A DNA stretch of 28,463 nt from CAIVPM01 sp049242885. Lineage in GTDB: Bacteria > Bacteroidota > Bacteroidia > Chitinophagales > Chitinophagaceae. A program made the position numbers and the translations under genes. The stretch is taken from the NCBI GenBank assembly GCA_049242885.1, contig JBMLOQ010000030.1:1-28463 (forward strand). The letters are read 5' to 3'. Shown here piece by piece: positions 8,311-16,692 of the stretch. Below the pieces are notes generated by a model, which was not told the origin of the DNA, did no database searches, and saw only the letters and a program-made list of their open reading frames with translations. Each line of letters opens with the position of its first letter. The stretch's first letter is position 1.

Positions 8311-9441
8311 ATGTATGATAATTTAATTGATTTTTTGGAGCCTATTAATATTGCTGAAATAAGCAATGATGAAGGTTTTACCGATAAGCAATTGGGTAAC
8401 CATATTGCTGTTTTTCAACATCAATTACCCGATATTGACGCTGCAGATGCTGTAATTGTTGGTTGTGGCGATTTGCGAGGTGATGGGGTTGCTTACTCAA
8501 ATATTTATGGACCAAATGCTGTACGGTCTCAATTATATAATTTATTTCATTGGCATAGCAATGTACACTTGGCTGATGTAGGCAATGTTAAAATTGGTTC
8601 TACACTAAAAGATAGTTATGCAGCATTGCAAACGGTTGTTTACGAATTAGTAGCCCTGGGAAAAAAAGTTATAATCATTGGGGGCAGCCATGATTTAAGT
8701 TTGGCACAATACAATGTTTATGCAACTATGCAAAAGCAAATCAATATAGCTTGTGTAGATGCTGTAGTAAATCTAAATATGGATAGTGTATTGCCAAGTC
8801 AAAACTTTTTAATGCCTTTGTTAACTAGTGAGCCAAATTATGTAAAGCACTATACCCATATTGGTTTTCAAAGTTATTTGGTGCATCCTCAAATGCTCGA
8901 AACTATAGACAAGCTTAGATTTGATTGCTTTAGAGTAGGGAAAGTAAAGGAAAGCATTGAAGAAATGGAACCTGTACTTAGGCAAGCTCAAATGCTTAGT
9001 TTTGATATGCAAGCTTTACAACATGCCCATGCCCCAAGCAATAGCATTTCACCCAATGGTTTTACTGGAGAAGAAGCTTGTAGTTTATTACAATATGCTG
9101 GCATGAGCAATACAATTACAACAGTAGGTATTTATGGATTGCATAGCTTAAAAGACACAGAAGAACTTGCAGCCAAACAAATAAGCCATATGATATGGTA
9201 TTTTATGGATGGAATTTATAAGGCCAAACACGAAGCAAGTATAGAAGAAACCGAAATGTTTAACCATTTTGGCGTATTGGCCAGTGATTTTGAAATTAAT
9301 TTTTTGCAAAGTAAACGTACAGGAAGATGGTGGATGAAAGCACACAACAACGACCTTTTGCCATGCAGTAAAACAGATTATTTGCTGGCAACCAACAACG
9401 AAATTCCTGAACGTTGGATGCGATATGCCGAAAGACATTAA
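8311..9441 (+). CDS. Arginase/formimidoylglutamase-fold protein with degenerate metal site
   Basis: A 376-residue member of the ureohydrolase superfamily (arginase, agmatinase, formimidoylglutamase), whose active members use two Mn ions to hydrolyse guanidino or formimino groups. Family landmarks are GPNAVR near 68, IIIGGSHDLS (H127), CVDAVVN (D150) and LSFDMQALQHAHAP (D232), and TGEEA near 252. Three of the six usual metal ligands are changed: the DAHxD motif reads DAVVN (His to Val at 152, Asp to Asn at 154), and SFDxD reads SFDMQ (Asp to Gln at 234). The protein may therefore be inactive, bind one metal, or have another role. The longer frame begins at TTG 8284; I prefer ATG 8311 because a -7 box overlaps the TTG. 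It converges on arsC with a 4 bp gap. No histidine-degradation genes are nearby. Confidence 0.8.
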   Translation: MYDNLIDFLEPINIAEISNDEGFTDKQLGNHIAVFQHQLPDIDAADAVIVGCGDLRGDGVAYSNIYGPNAVRSQLYNLFHWHSNVHLADVGNVKIGSTLKDSYAALQTVVYELVALGKKVIIIGGSHDLSLAQYNVYATMQKQINIACVDAVVNLNMDSVLPSQNFLMPLLTSEPNYVKHYTHIGFQSYLVHPQMLETIDKLRFDCFRVGKVKESIEEMEPVLRQAQMLSFDMQALQHAHAPSNSISPNGFTGEEACSLLQYAGMSNTITTVGIYGLHSLKDTEELAAKQISHMIWYFMDGIYKAKHEASIEETEMFNHFGVLASDFEINFLQSKRTGRWWMKAHNNDLLPCSKTDYLLATNNEIPERWMRYAERH

Positions 9442-9445
9442 AAAA

Positions 9446-9874
9446 TTAAGAAGCTAAGTTTTCTTTTACAAAATTTTGACAGTAAGATTTTATTAGTTCT
9501 CTTACACTTTTAAATTGATTCATTATTTCTTCTTCTGTGCCAGTAGCTTTTGCTGGGTCGGGGAAATTATAATGAAACTTTTTTGCTTTTGAAGGAAAAT
9601 AGGGACAACGTTCTTTAGCATTATCGCAAACTGTAATGATGAAGTCAAAGTTTATTTCAACATATTCACTAACATTATTGGATGTATAGTTTGAAATATC
9701 AATCCCATCTTCTAGCATCGTTGCTATTGCTTTTGGATTTACACCATGTGTTTCTACACCAGCACTATAAATATTAATATTGTTTAGTGTTTTTGTAAAA
9801 AATTCTAAATAACCATGTGCAATTTGACTTCTGCAACTATTGCCAGTACAAAGCACTAATACATTTTTGTTCAT
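9446..9874 (-). CDS. arsC: Arsenate reductase, LMW-phosphatase (thioredoxin-coupled) type
   Basis: Reduces arsenate to arsenite in the cytoplasm. The 142 residues have the low-molecular-weight tyrosine phosphatase P-loop LCTGNSCRSQ (C9 to R15, CX5R). The paired redox cysteines of the Bacillus/Staphylococcus ArsC type follow in TVCDNAKERCPYFP (C83 and C90), and FPDP (D106) supplies the general acid. All three catalytic cysteines are present, so the enzyme should be active with thioredoxin rather than glutaredoxin. It starts at ATG 9874 and is the last gene of the arsR-led cluster, after a 159 bp gap that contains no gene I can recognise. The arsenite it would make has no exporter encoded next to it. 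Confidence 0.93.
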   Translation of the reverse strand: MNKNVLVLCTGNSCRSQIAHGYLEFFTKTLNNINIYSAGVETHGVNPKAIATMLEDGIDISNYTSNNVSEYVEINFDFIITVCDNAKERCPYFPSKAKKFHYNFPDPAKATGTEEEIMNQFKSVRELIKSYCQNFVKENLAS

Positions 9875-10033
9875 ATGTTTTGTTTTTAATTTCTATTTAT
9901 AGTTTCACTACATTTAAAAAAATCCATAAAAAAATTATTACGTTATAGCTTGCATCAAATGCACAATACCAGTTTAGTTGAAAATTCTTACTAGAATCAC
10001 TATAAATATTTTGTGCTCAAATTATTTATTCTT

Positions 10034-10522
10034 TTATATTCCAACTCTTTTACTTCTTCTTTCAAGCAACAAATTATCTTTCCAAATTCCATCTTTTTGT
10101 CCAATTTTTTCTCTTATCCCAACTATTTTAAATCCATAATTCAAATGCAATTGAATACTGCTTTTATTTTCAGGAAATATGCTTGATTGTAATGTCCAAA
10201 TGCCATTTCTTTCACTTTCGATTATAAGCTTTTGTAATAGCATTTTTCCAACACCTTTGTTTCTATAATCACTATGTACATATATACTTACTTCGGCTAC
10301 TCCTTTGTAAACTTCTCGTTTTGATACTTGTGACAGTGCACACCAACCAATTAACTTGTCATTTTCAAACATACCTAACCTACAAAAAGATATATGTGCT
10401 TTGTGCCAAGCATTCCATGAAGGCAAACTGGTTTGAAATGTCGCCATTCCAGTATCAATTCCTTGTTGGTATATTTCGCAAAAAGCCTCAAAGTTTCTTT
10501 TTGTAAACTTTTTTATTTCCAT
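10034..10522 (-). CDS. arsN: GNAT N-acetyltransferase, ArsN/phosphinothricin acetyltransferase-like
   Basis: A 162-residue acetyl-CoA-dependent acetyltransferase. The GNAT core shows EVSIYVHSDYRNKGVGKMLL with the acetyl-CoA loop R87-NKGVGK, an NKSSIQLHLNYGFK helix, and a C-terminal GQKDGIWKDNLLLERR segment typical of phosphinothricin acetyltransferases. In ars operons this subfamily is called ArsN; characterised ArsN1 acetylates the arsenical antibiotic arsinothricin and phosphinothricin. Membership in the arsR-DUF6428 cluster supports that role here, although the substrate is inferred. The longer frame uses a TTG at 10534 that lies inside the upstream gene; the ATG at 10522, 2 bp after the upstream stop, is the better start. 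Confidence 0.82.
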   Translation of the reverse strand: MEIKKFTKRNFEAFCEIYQQGIDTGMATFQTSLPSWNAWHKAHISFCRLGMFENDKLIGWCALSQVSKREVYKGVAEVSIYVHSDYRNKGVGKMLLQKLIIESERNGIWTLQSSIFPENKSSIQLHLNYGFKIVGIREKIGQKDGIWKDNLLLERRSKRVGI

Positions 10523-10524
10523 AT

Positions 10525-10980
10525 TTAACAGCAACCACTATTTGGCGAACAACTAACTTCTTTTTTCTCCAATAAATTTTCTACTTTAGGTATACCACAT
10601 TTATCCATTGCTAAACAATTTGTATGTGTATTAATTAGTTTAAATGCACCATTGTAAAAGTCTACTGCATATTTTCCAATGGTATCATCTTGATATTCAA
10701 TTTCAATTTCAGCATCTTCAATGCCTAATTTGTTTATTGAAAGGTCGATAATTGATAAAAGCTTGTTGGGTTCTAGTTGGTGCCAAAAATCAGTGCTTTC
10801 CCATAGTTGCATAGATACTAAATTCTCGTTTCTAACAGTGCCACCACAATCAATAAATCGTTTATTTATTTGTCCAACTTCAGTTATATGAAAGTGTTTG
10901 GGCACAGCCAAACCATCGGGCTTTAAAAATGAAATTTCAGTAATGGTTTTGAGTTTGTGTTTAAATTCGGATAACAACAT
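10525..10980 (-). CDS. DUF6428 family, cysteine-rich ars-operon protein
   Basis: A 151-residue cytoplasmic protein of a family I recognise as DUF6428, which tends to sit in arsenic operons of Bacteroidota. Its function is unknown. The body contains PKHFHITEVG (H29, H31), FIDCGG (C45), SMQLWES and a central acidic stretch. The C-terminal half carries NCLAMDKCG (C122, C128) and ends in CSPNSGCC (C144, C150, C151). Six cysteines and paired histidines in so small a protein suggest a metal or metalloid ligand set, perhaps arsenite buffering or delivery, but this is inference. It starts at ATG 10980, 20 bp after the arsR stop, and is followed 2 bp later by arsN, so the three are one transcript. Confidence 0.8.
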   Translation of the reverse strand: MLLSEFKHKLKTITEISFLKPDGLAVPKHFHITEVGQINKRFIDCGGTVRNENLVSMQLWESTDFWHQLEPNKLLSIIDLSINKLGIEDAEIEIEYQDDTIGKYAVDFYNGAFKLINTHTNCLAMDKCGIPKVENLLEKKEVSCSPNSGCC

Positions 10981-11000
10981 ATATTATAATTTAATAGTGA

Positions 11001-11327
11001 TTAACAACATTGTTTATTTTTAAGAACAGTTGTAATTTTTGAAAAATAGTTTATTAGTAGCTCAATTGATTTTTCGTTGATGCAATAACAAATTGCATTT
11101 CCTTCGATTGTACCTTTAATTAAGTTAGCATTTTTAAGCTCTTTTAAGTGTTGCGATACTGTGGGTTGGGCTAGAGGCAATTCGTTTACAATATCACCAC
11201 AAATACAAGTATTCACACTCATCAAATATTCCATAATTGCTACTCTTGCAGGGTGCCCTAAAGCTTTTGTTAAAAGAGCAATTTCATTCTGGTTTTTTGT
11301 AAAATGTTCTGTTTTTGAAGCCCCCAT
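11001..11327 (-). CDS. arsR: ArsR-family arsenic-responsive repressor
   Basis: A 108-residue ArsR/SmtB winged-helix repressor. Residues about 14-70 are the helix-turn-helix (LLTKALGHPARVAIMEYL, then QPTVSQHLKELK), followed by the wing (IKGTIEGNAICYCI). The vicinal cysteines C41 and C43 in NTCICGDIV sit where the CxC of the classical ELCVCDL arsenite-sensing motif occurs, so As(III) or Sb(III) binding should release it from DNA. C80 and C82 in the wing and a terminal C107-C108 are further candidate thiols. It leads the DUF6428-arsN-arsC cluster and probably represses itself through the inverted repeat 16 bp upstream. The start at ATG 11327 fits the family. Confidence 0.93.
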   Translation of the reverse strand: MGASKTEHFTKNQNEIALLTKALGHPARVAIMEYLMSVNTCICGDIVNELPLAQPTVSQHLKELKNANLIKGTIEGNAICYCINEKSIELLINYFSKITTVLKNKQCC

Positions 11328-11343
11328 TTTTAATTGTTTATTG

Positions 11344-11359
11344 CAATATTACGATATTG
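11344..11359 (-). promoter_or_regulatory. ArsR operator: perfect inverted repeat
   Basis: CAATAT-tacg-ATATTG is a perfect 6 bp inverted repeat with a 4 bp spacer, 16 bp before the arsR start. It overlaps the proposed -7 box of the arsR promoter. Its size, symmetry and place fit a dimeric ArsR operator for autorepression. Binding by this ArsR is inferred. Confidence 0.65.
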
Positions 11360-11373
11360 TTGAAGTTTCCAAA
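11344..11373 (-). promoter_or_regulatory. Promoter of the arsR operon
   Basis: On the minus strand a TTTG (11373-11370) is followed after 18 bp by TAATATTG (11351-11344), one mismatch from TAnnTTTG. The spacing suits a Bacteroidota sigma-ABfr -33/-7 pair. The -7 box lies inside the inverted repeat, so a bound repressor would block it. Confidence 0.5.
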
Positions 11374-11608
11374 CTAATTTTTACAATTAATTTTTGTAAA
11401 AGTTAAATCTTGGTTTGTTTTATATGGCAATTTTTTTTGAATAGAGTAGTATACTTAACTTTTTATATCCTATTTTAGCATTCTTAAATCTTAATTGTAA
11501 TACTCCTTGCTATAGTTTATTTTTACACTTTATAGTTTGAAAAAACTTTTTTAAAAACACATTGTTAGTAATAGTTGGCTTTAAGCATCAACTCAAACAA
11601 ATAAAAGC

Positions 11609-14600
11609 ATGAAGTATAAGATTTTATCAATATTATTATTCACCTCTTTTTGTACAGCTAATGCACAGCCATTAAGAAATGAATGGATAGATTATAGCAA
11701 AACCTATTTTAAATTTAAAGTGGGCAAAAACGGTTTAGTGCGTTTAAATCAAAGCACTTTATCTGCTGTAGGATTAGCTAGTACACCTTGCGAGCAATTT
11801 CAACTGTGGCGAAATGGAGTACAAATTCCAATACTTACTAGCATTGCAACTGGTGTATTTGGATCAAACGATTTTATAGAATTTTGGGGTCAGCAAAACG
11901 ATGGGGTGCCTGATAATGCTTTATATCGCAACCCGGCACATCAAATAAATAATCAACTAAGTTTATGTACTGATACTTCAGCCTACTTTATTACAACCAA
12001 CACAAACATTGCTCAAAATTTAAGAATAATTCAAAGGTCCAACAATGTTGCTGGTAATGTTTTACCAGTTGAAACATCATTTACCTTTAACCACAGGATA
12101 AATATTAAAGCAAGAATTAATAGAGGATTTGCCATTAATGTAGGAGAAGACGTGTATAGCAGTAGTTACGATTTGGGGGAGGGTTTTAGTAGTAGAGATA
12201 TTACAAAACCTAACAATAATTTATCCATTCCACTAGGTAACCTCTATCAAGCAAATTCAGGATCTGCTACTTTGTTTGCAGCACTTGGTGGTAATTCAGA
12301 TAAAGCTAGAAGTGCAACTGTTGCCATAAATACATCAACTATAATTACACAAAATATAAACAGTTACAACAATGCTGTATTTAATGGAAATGTGCCATTA
12401 ACTGCTTTAAATGCAGGTAATAATAACACGGCTTTTGTAAATATTGTAACCACAGATGATTTTGATAGATTAATTGTAAACTATGTAGAACTTAGATACC
12501 AACGACAATTCAATTTTGGGGGAGATAGTAATTTCGTATTTCAATTAGCCGCCAACAATCAGGGTCATTTTTTACAAATCACCAACTTTATCAATAATGG
12601 AGTAGCTCCTATTTTGTTCGACCTTAGCAACAATAGGTATTATATAGGTGATTTGGCAGTTGCAGGAAGCGTAAGGTTTGCATTACCAGCATCGGCGACT
12701 GCTACAAATTATGTTTTGGCATCTCGTAGCACCAGTAACATTAATCAAGTAAATACACTTCAAACAAAAAACTTTATAAATTATAACACATCAACTAATC
12801 AAGGAAATTATGTAGTCATTTCTCATCCAAATTTAATCCCTACACAAGGGTTTACAGATTATATAAATTATAGAAAAAGTTTAACTGGTGGCAATTGGAA
12901 TACATTGGTTGTTGATATTAATGAAATAACCGATCAATTTGGATTTGGAATAAAAAAGCATCCTTTAGCTATAAGAAATTTTTTACGTTTTGTTAATGCA
13001 AATTTTGCTACAAAGCCAGAGAATGTGTTTTTTATTGGTAAAGCTGTAACATATGATCAGTTTAGAGAAAACGAAGCAGCACCTAATATTGAACAACTAG
13101 ATTTAGTGCCTACATTTGGCTGGCCAGCAAGTGATGCCTTGCTTGTAAGTGCAAACAATGACCCCATTGCTATGTTTCCTTTTGGAAGATTATCAGCCAT
13201 CAGCAGTCAAGAAATTTTAGATTATTTAGAAAAAGTAAAAGAGTATGAACTTCAAGCAGCAAATACAACACAAACCATTGCAAATAAACTTTGGATGAAG
13301 CAATTGGTGCATGTAGCAGGTGCCGATGACCCAGGTTTGGATGCCCTTCTAAGTTATTACTTAAACACCTACAAAGCAAAAGCTGTAGATACTTTGATGG
13401 GTGCAACAGTTGCAGATTTTAATAAAACTACAGGAAGCAGCATTAGCCCAATTACTATTGCTGATATGAATAAGTATTTTACCCAAGGAATAAACTTACT
13501 TACTTATTTTGGACACTCTGCAGCTAGTGGTTTAAGCTACAATTTAAACGACCCCAACGATTATAATAATCAAGGAAAGTACCCCACTTTTTTAGTAAAC
13601 GGATGTAGTGCAGGTAACTTTTTTGATTTTGATGCTATCCGATTTTCAAACAAAACTAGTCTTGCCGAGAAGTTTGTATTTGCAAAACAACGAGGAGCCA
13701 TAGCATTTATAGCTTCTTCTCATTTTGGGCTTACAAGTTATTTAGATTTTTACTCAACTGGATTTTATAAGTCAATTACAGAATCGGGTTATGGTAAAAG
13801 TATTGGCATAAATATGCGTGATGGTAAATCACAATTGCTTACTAGTGCAACGCTAAATGATTATTTTGGAAGAACACATGCCGAGCAATTTATTTTGCAT
13901 GGAGATCCTGCAATAAAAATATATACACATGCAAAATCTGATTTTGTAATAGAAGATCCACAAGTATCAGTAACACCAAATTTTATATCAGTAGCCGATA
14001 ATAATTTTACTGTTAAAGCAACTATTCACAACATTGGCAAAGCAACTGGTGATAGTGTAAGGTTAAGGGTAAGAAGAACATACCCTGATGGCAGTTTTAC
14101 AGATATTATAAACGCTAATATAAAGTCTGTTCATTATAAAAAAGATACTACTTTGCTTATTCCTATTGTAGCACTTAGAGACAAAGGAAACAATAGTATT
14201 TCAATTACAATAGATAGCGATAACTTGTACGATGAATTAAGCGAATCAAACAATACAGTTACCAAAAACTTTGTAATATTTGAAGACGAGTTAAGACCTA
14301 TTTTTCCTGTAAACTATAGCATAGTTAATAAGCGAAATATTAAGCTTTCGGCATCTACAGCTAATGCTTTAGACGTTACTAAAACGTATGCTATGGAAAT
14401 AGATACTACTGCACTATTTAACTCACCAATAAAGGCTACAAGAACAACAACAAGCACTGGAGGTCTTATTGAGTTTGATCCTATTTTAAACTTTACAGAT
14501 AGTACTGTTTATTATTGGCGTGTTGCACCAGTTGCTACAACAGGCAATAACAGATGGTTTACAAGCAGCTTTGTGTTTTTACAAAATGCAACACGAGGTG

Positions 14601-16684
14601 GTTTTAATCAATCACACTTTCATCAAATTACAAATGGTACATTTTTTAATATGATGGCGGATAGTTTGGTGCGAAATTACCCTTTCAAACCAATTACCCA
14701 ATCACTAACCTTAAGAAACGCTGTTTGGCCTTATGGTGGTAATGTAGATGAACCTTATAGTGTTGCCTTAAATGATGCTATAAATCCAGACATTAAGGGT
14801 ATTTGCTTTAGGCCATCTAATCTTACTATAAATGTATTTAATCCATCCACTTTAAAAGCAAAATTCAATCAAGGTTTTGGTGTTGCAGGACCTGCACAAT
14901 TTGGTAGTATGAGTACTCAAGCATGCAACCAAGGAGGCAGAGAAAGTGATTTTGCATTTGCAACTAGTAATAGCACAGATAGAAAAGCAGCAATGGACTT
15001 TTTAGACAATCAAGTAAAAGATGGCGAATATGTAGTTGTAAGATCAATTATTTTAGAATCTCTAGGTTATACACTTGCAAATGAGTGGAAGGCAGATGAA
15101 AATATTTTTGGTGCAGGCAATAGCATTTATCACAAACTTAAAAATGCAGGATTTGCTGATATTGATTCGTTTAACAGACTAAGATGTTTTGTATTTATAT
15201 ACAAGAAAAACGACCCAAGTTTCACCCCTCAGTTTAGATTTAGTAACAGTTTTAATGACTTTATAGTTTTTAGAGTAAATGTAAATACCATTCCTAATAA
15301 TGGGTACATTGTATCGCCAAAATTTGGCCCAGCTAGCAAATGGCATAATATGCAATGGAATGCCCGAAAAACAAATGCACAAGACCACGCTGTTGTAAAA
15401 CTAATGGGCATAAAAACAGATAATTCGGTTGATACTTTATTTACTTACAACGACACACAACTAAGCAATGATATAAGCACAATTAGTACAGGTACATATC
15501 CTTATTTGCAAATGGTAATGCAAACAACCGATACAGCTAATTTAACACCTTACCATTTGCGTTGGTGGCGTTTAAACGCAGATGGCTTGCCCGATGCTGC
15601 AGCTGCTCCAAATATTAGGTATACATTTAAGGATACTGTAGAAGTTGGAGAACCTATAAATTTTTCATTGGCTTTTAAAAACGCCAGTGATGTAAATTTT
15701 ACAGATAGTTTGCAAGTAGCATTTAATGTAATTGATAAAAACAACATTGTACAACCTGTACAAATACGAAAGCTAAAACCAATAATTGCAGGGGATACCG
15801 CAGTAGTAAGAACAACAATAAACACTCAAAACCTAAGTGGTTTAAACGGCTTAAACTTGTATGTAAATCAAGTTAATAACCCACAGGAATTGCACCAGTT
15901 TAACAATTTTGCTTTTAAAAACTTTTTTGTAAGACCCGATGACAAAAACCCAATGGTTGATGTAACATTCGATGGCGTAAGAATTTTAAATGGCGATATT
16001 GTAAGCAGCAAACCAGCCATTAGAATTCAGTTAAGAGATGAATCTAAGTTTTTAGCTCTAAACGATACTTCCTTGCTTTCGTTACAACTAAAAATGCCCG
16101 ACGGAAGCATTAAAAAGTTTAATTACGGAACAGATACTTTGCGTTTTATAAATGCTAATTTGGTAGGAGGAAATAATGTAGCTACCATAGAGTTTAATCC
16201 AAATTTATTTAATGACGGTACTTATGAGTTATTTGTAATAGGAAAAGATAGAAGCAATAATCCAACAGCTTTTGTGCAATATCGTATAAGTTTTGTAGTA
16301 AACAATAAGCCTATGATTAGCAATTTGTTTAACTATCCAAATCCATTTACAAGTTCTACAGCATTTGTTTTTACACTTACAGGTAGCAAAGTGCCAAGCA
16401 TGTTGAGAATTCAAATCTTAACAGTTACAGGTAAAGTAGTAAAAGAAATAAATAAGCAAGAGTTAGGAAATATACATGTAGGTAGAAATATCACAGATTA
16501 CAAATGGGATGGAACAGATAATTATGGTCAAAAATTAGCCAATGGGGTGTATTTATATAGAGTAATTACAAGCAATGATGGTAAAGCATTAGAAAAGTAT
16601 ACACTCACAGATAGTAATGGCTTTGATGTAAGCACAGATCAATATTTTAAAGGAGGCTATGGCAAAATGTATTTAATGCGATAA
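11609..16684 (+). CDS. PorU2-like C25-family cysteine peptidase of type IX secretion
   Basis: A 1691-residue exported protein related to the type IX secretion sortase PorU, which cleaves the C-terminal signal from cargo and attaches cargo to the cell surface. The signal peptide is about 1-19 (ending TANAQ). A beta-rich N-terminal region runs to about 390. The gingipain-like C25 peptidase follows (about 395-770), with catalytic His in TYFGHSA (H636) and Cys in VNGCSAGNF (C666). A CARDB-like Ig domain spans about 780-885, then several beta domains. A FlgD-like domain begins at NYPNPFTSST (about 1574) and includes WDGTDNYGQKLANGVYLYRV. A further tail ends GKMYLMR rather than in a basic sorting end, as in PorU2-type proteins. 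It is larger than canonical PorU. Both catalytic residues are present. ogt starts 8 bp downstream. Confidence 0.85.
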   Translation: MKYKILSILLFTSFCTANAQPLRNEWIDYSKTYFKFKVGKNGLVRLNQSTLSAVGLASTPCEQFQLWRNGVQIPILTSIATGVFGSNDFIEFWGQQNDGVPDNALYRNPAHQINNQLSLCTDTSAYFITTNTNIAQNLRIIQRSNNVAGNVLPVETSFTFNHRINIKARINRGFAINVGEDVYSSSYDLGEGFSSRDITKPNNNLSIPLGNLYQANSGSATLFAALGGNSDKARSATVAINTSTIITQNINSYNNAVFNGNVPLTALNAGNNNTAFVNIVTTDDFDRLIVNYVELRYQRQFNFGGDSNFVFQLAANNQGHFLQITNFINNGVAPILFDLSNNRYYIGDLAVAGSVRFALPASATATNYVLASRSTSNINQVNTLQTKNFINYNTSTNQGNYVVISHPNLIPTQGFTDYINYRKSLTGGNWNTLVVDINEITDQFGFGIKKHPLAIRNFLRFVNANFATKPENVFFIGKAVTYDQFRENEAAPNIEQLDLVPTFGWPASDALLVSANNDPIAMFPFGRLSAISSQEILDYLEKVKEYELQAANTTQTIANKLWMKQLVHVAGADDPGLDALLSYYLNTYKAKAVDTLMGATVADFNKTTGSSISPITIADMNKYFTQGINLLTYFGHSAASGLSYNLNDPNDYNNQGKYPTFLVNGCSAGNFFDFDAIRFSNKTSLAEKFVFAKQRGAIAFIASSHFGLTSYLDFYSTGFYKSITESGYGKSIGINMRDGKSQLLTSATLNDYFGRTHAEQFILHGDPAIKIYTHAKSDFVIEDPQVSVTPNFISVADNNFTVKATIHNIGKATGDSVRLRVRRTYPDGSFTDIINANIKSVHYKKDTTLLIPIVALRDKGNNSISITIDSDNLYDELSESNNTVTKNFVIFEDELRPIFPVNYSIVNKRNIKLSASTANALDVTKTYAMEIDTTALFNSPIKATRTTTSTGGLIEFDPILNFTDSTVYYWRVAPVATTGNNRWFTSSFVFLQNATRGGFNQSHFHQITNGTFFNMMADSLVRNYPFKPITQSLTLRNAVWPYGGNVDEPYSVALNDAINPDIKGICFRPSNLTINVFNPSTLKAKFNQGFGVAGPAQFGSMSTQACNQGGRESDFAFATSNSTDRKAAMDFLDNQVKDGEYVVVRSIILESLGYTLANEWKADENIFGAGNSIYHKLKNAGFADIDSFNRLRCFVFIYKKNDPSFTPQFRFSNSFNDFIVFRVNVNTIPNNGYIVSPKFGPASKWHNMQWNARKTNAQDHAVVKLMGIKTDNSVDTLFTYNDTQLSNDISTISTGTYPYLQMVMQTTDTANLTPYHLRWWRLNADGLPDAAAAPNIRYTFKDTVEVGEPINFSLAFKNASDVNFTDSLQVAFNVIDKNNIVQPVQIRKLKPIIAGDTAVVRTTINTQNLSGLNGLNLYVNQVNNPQELHQFNNFAFKNFFVRPDDKNPMVDVTFDGVRILNGDIVSSKPAIRIQLRDESKFLALNDTSLLSLQLKMPDGSIKKFNYGTDTLRFINANLVGGNNVATIEFNPNLFNDGTYELFVIGKDRSNNPTAFVQYRISFVVNNKPMISNLFNYPNPFTSSTAFVFTLTGSKVPSMLRIQILTVTGKVVKEINKQELGNIHVGRNITDYKWDGTDNYGQKLANGVYLYRVITSNDGKALEKYTLTDSNGFDVSTDQYFKGGYGKMYLMR

Positions 16685-16692
16685 GCATCATT

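Noticed and set aside
9875..10033. A missing small gene or second ArsR operator between arsN and arsC
   Set aside because: No frame of useful length is open and no copy of the CAATAT-N4-ATATTG repeat is present.
10523..10534. TTG start of the acetyltransferase inside the DUF6428 gene
   Set aside because: The ATG at 10522 sits 2 bp after the upstream stop and begins with the usual hydrophilic GNAT strand.
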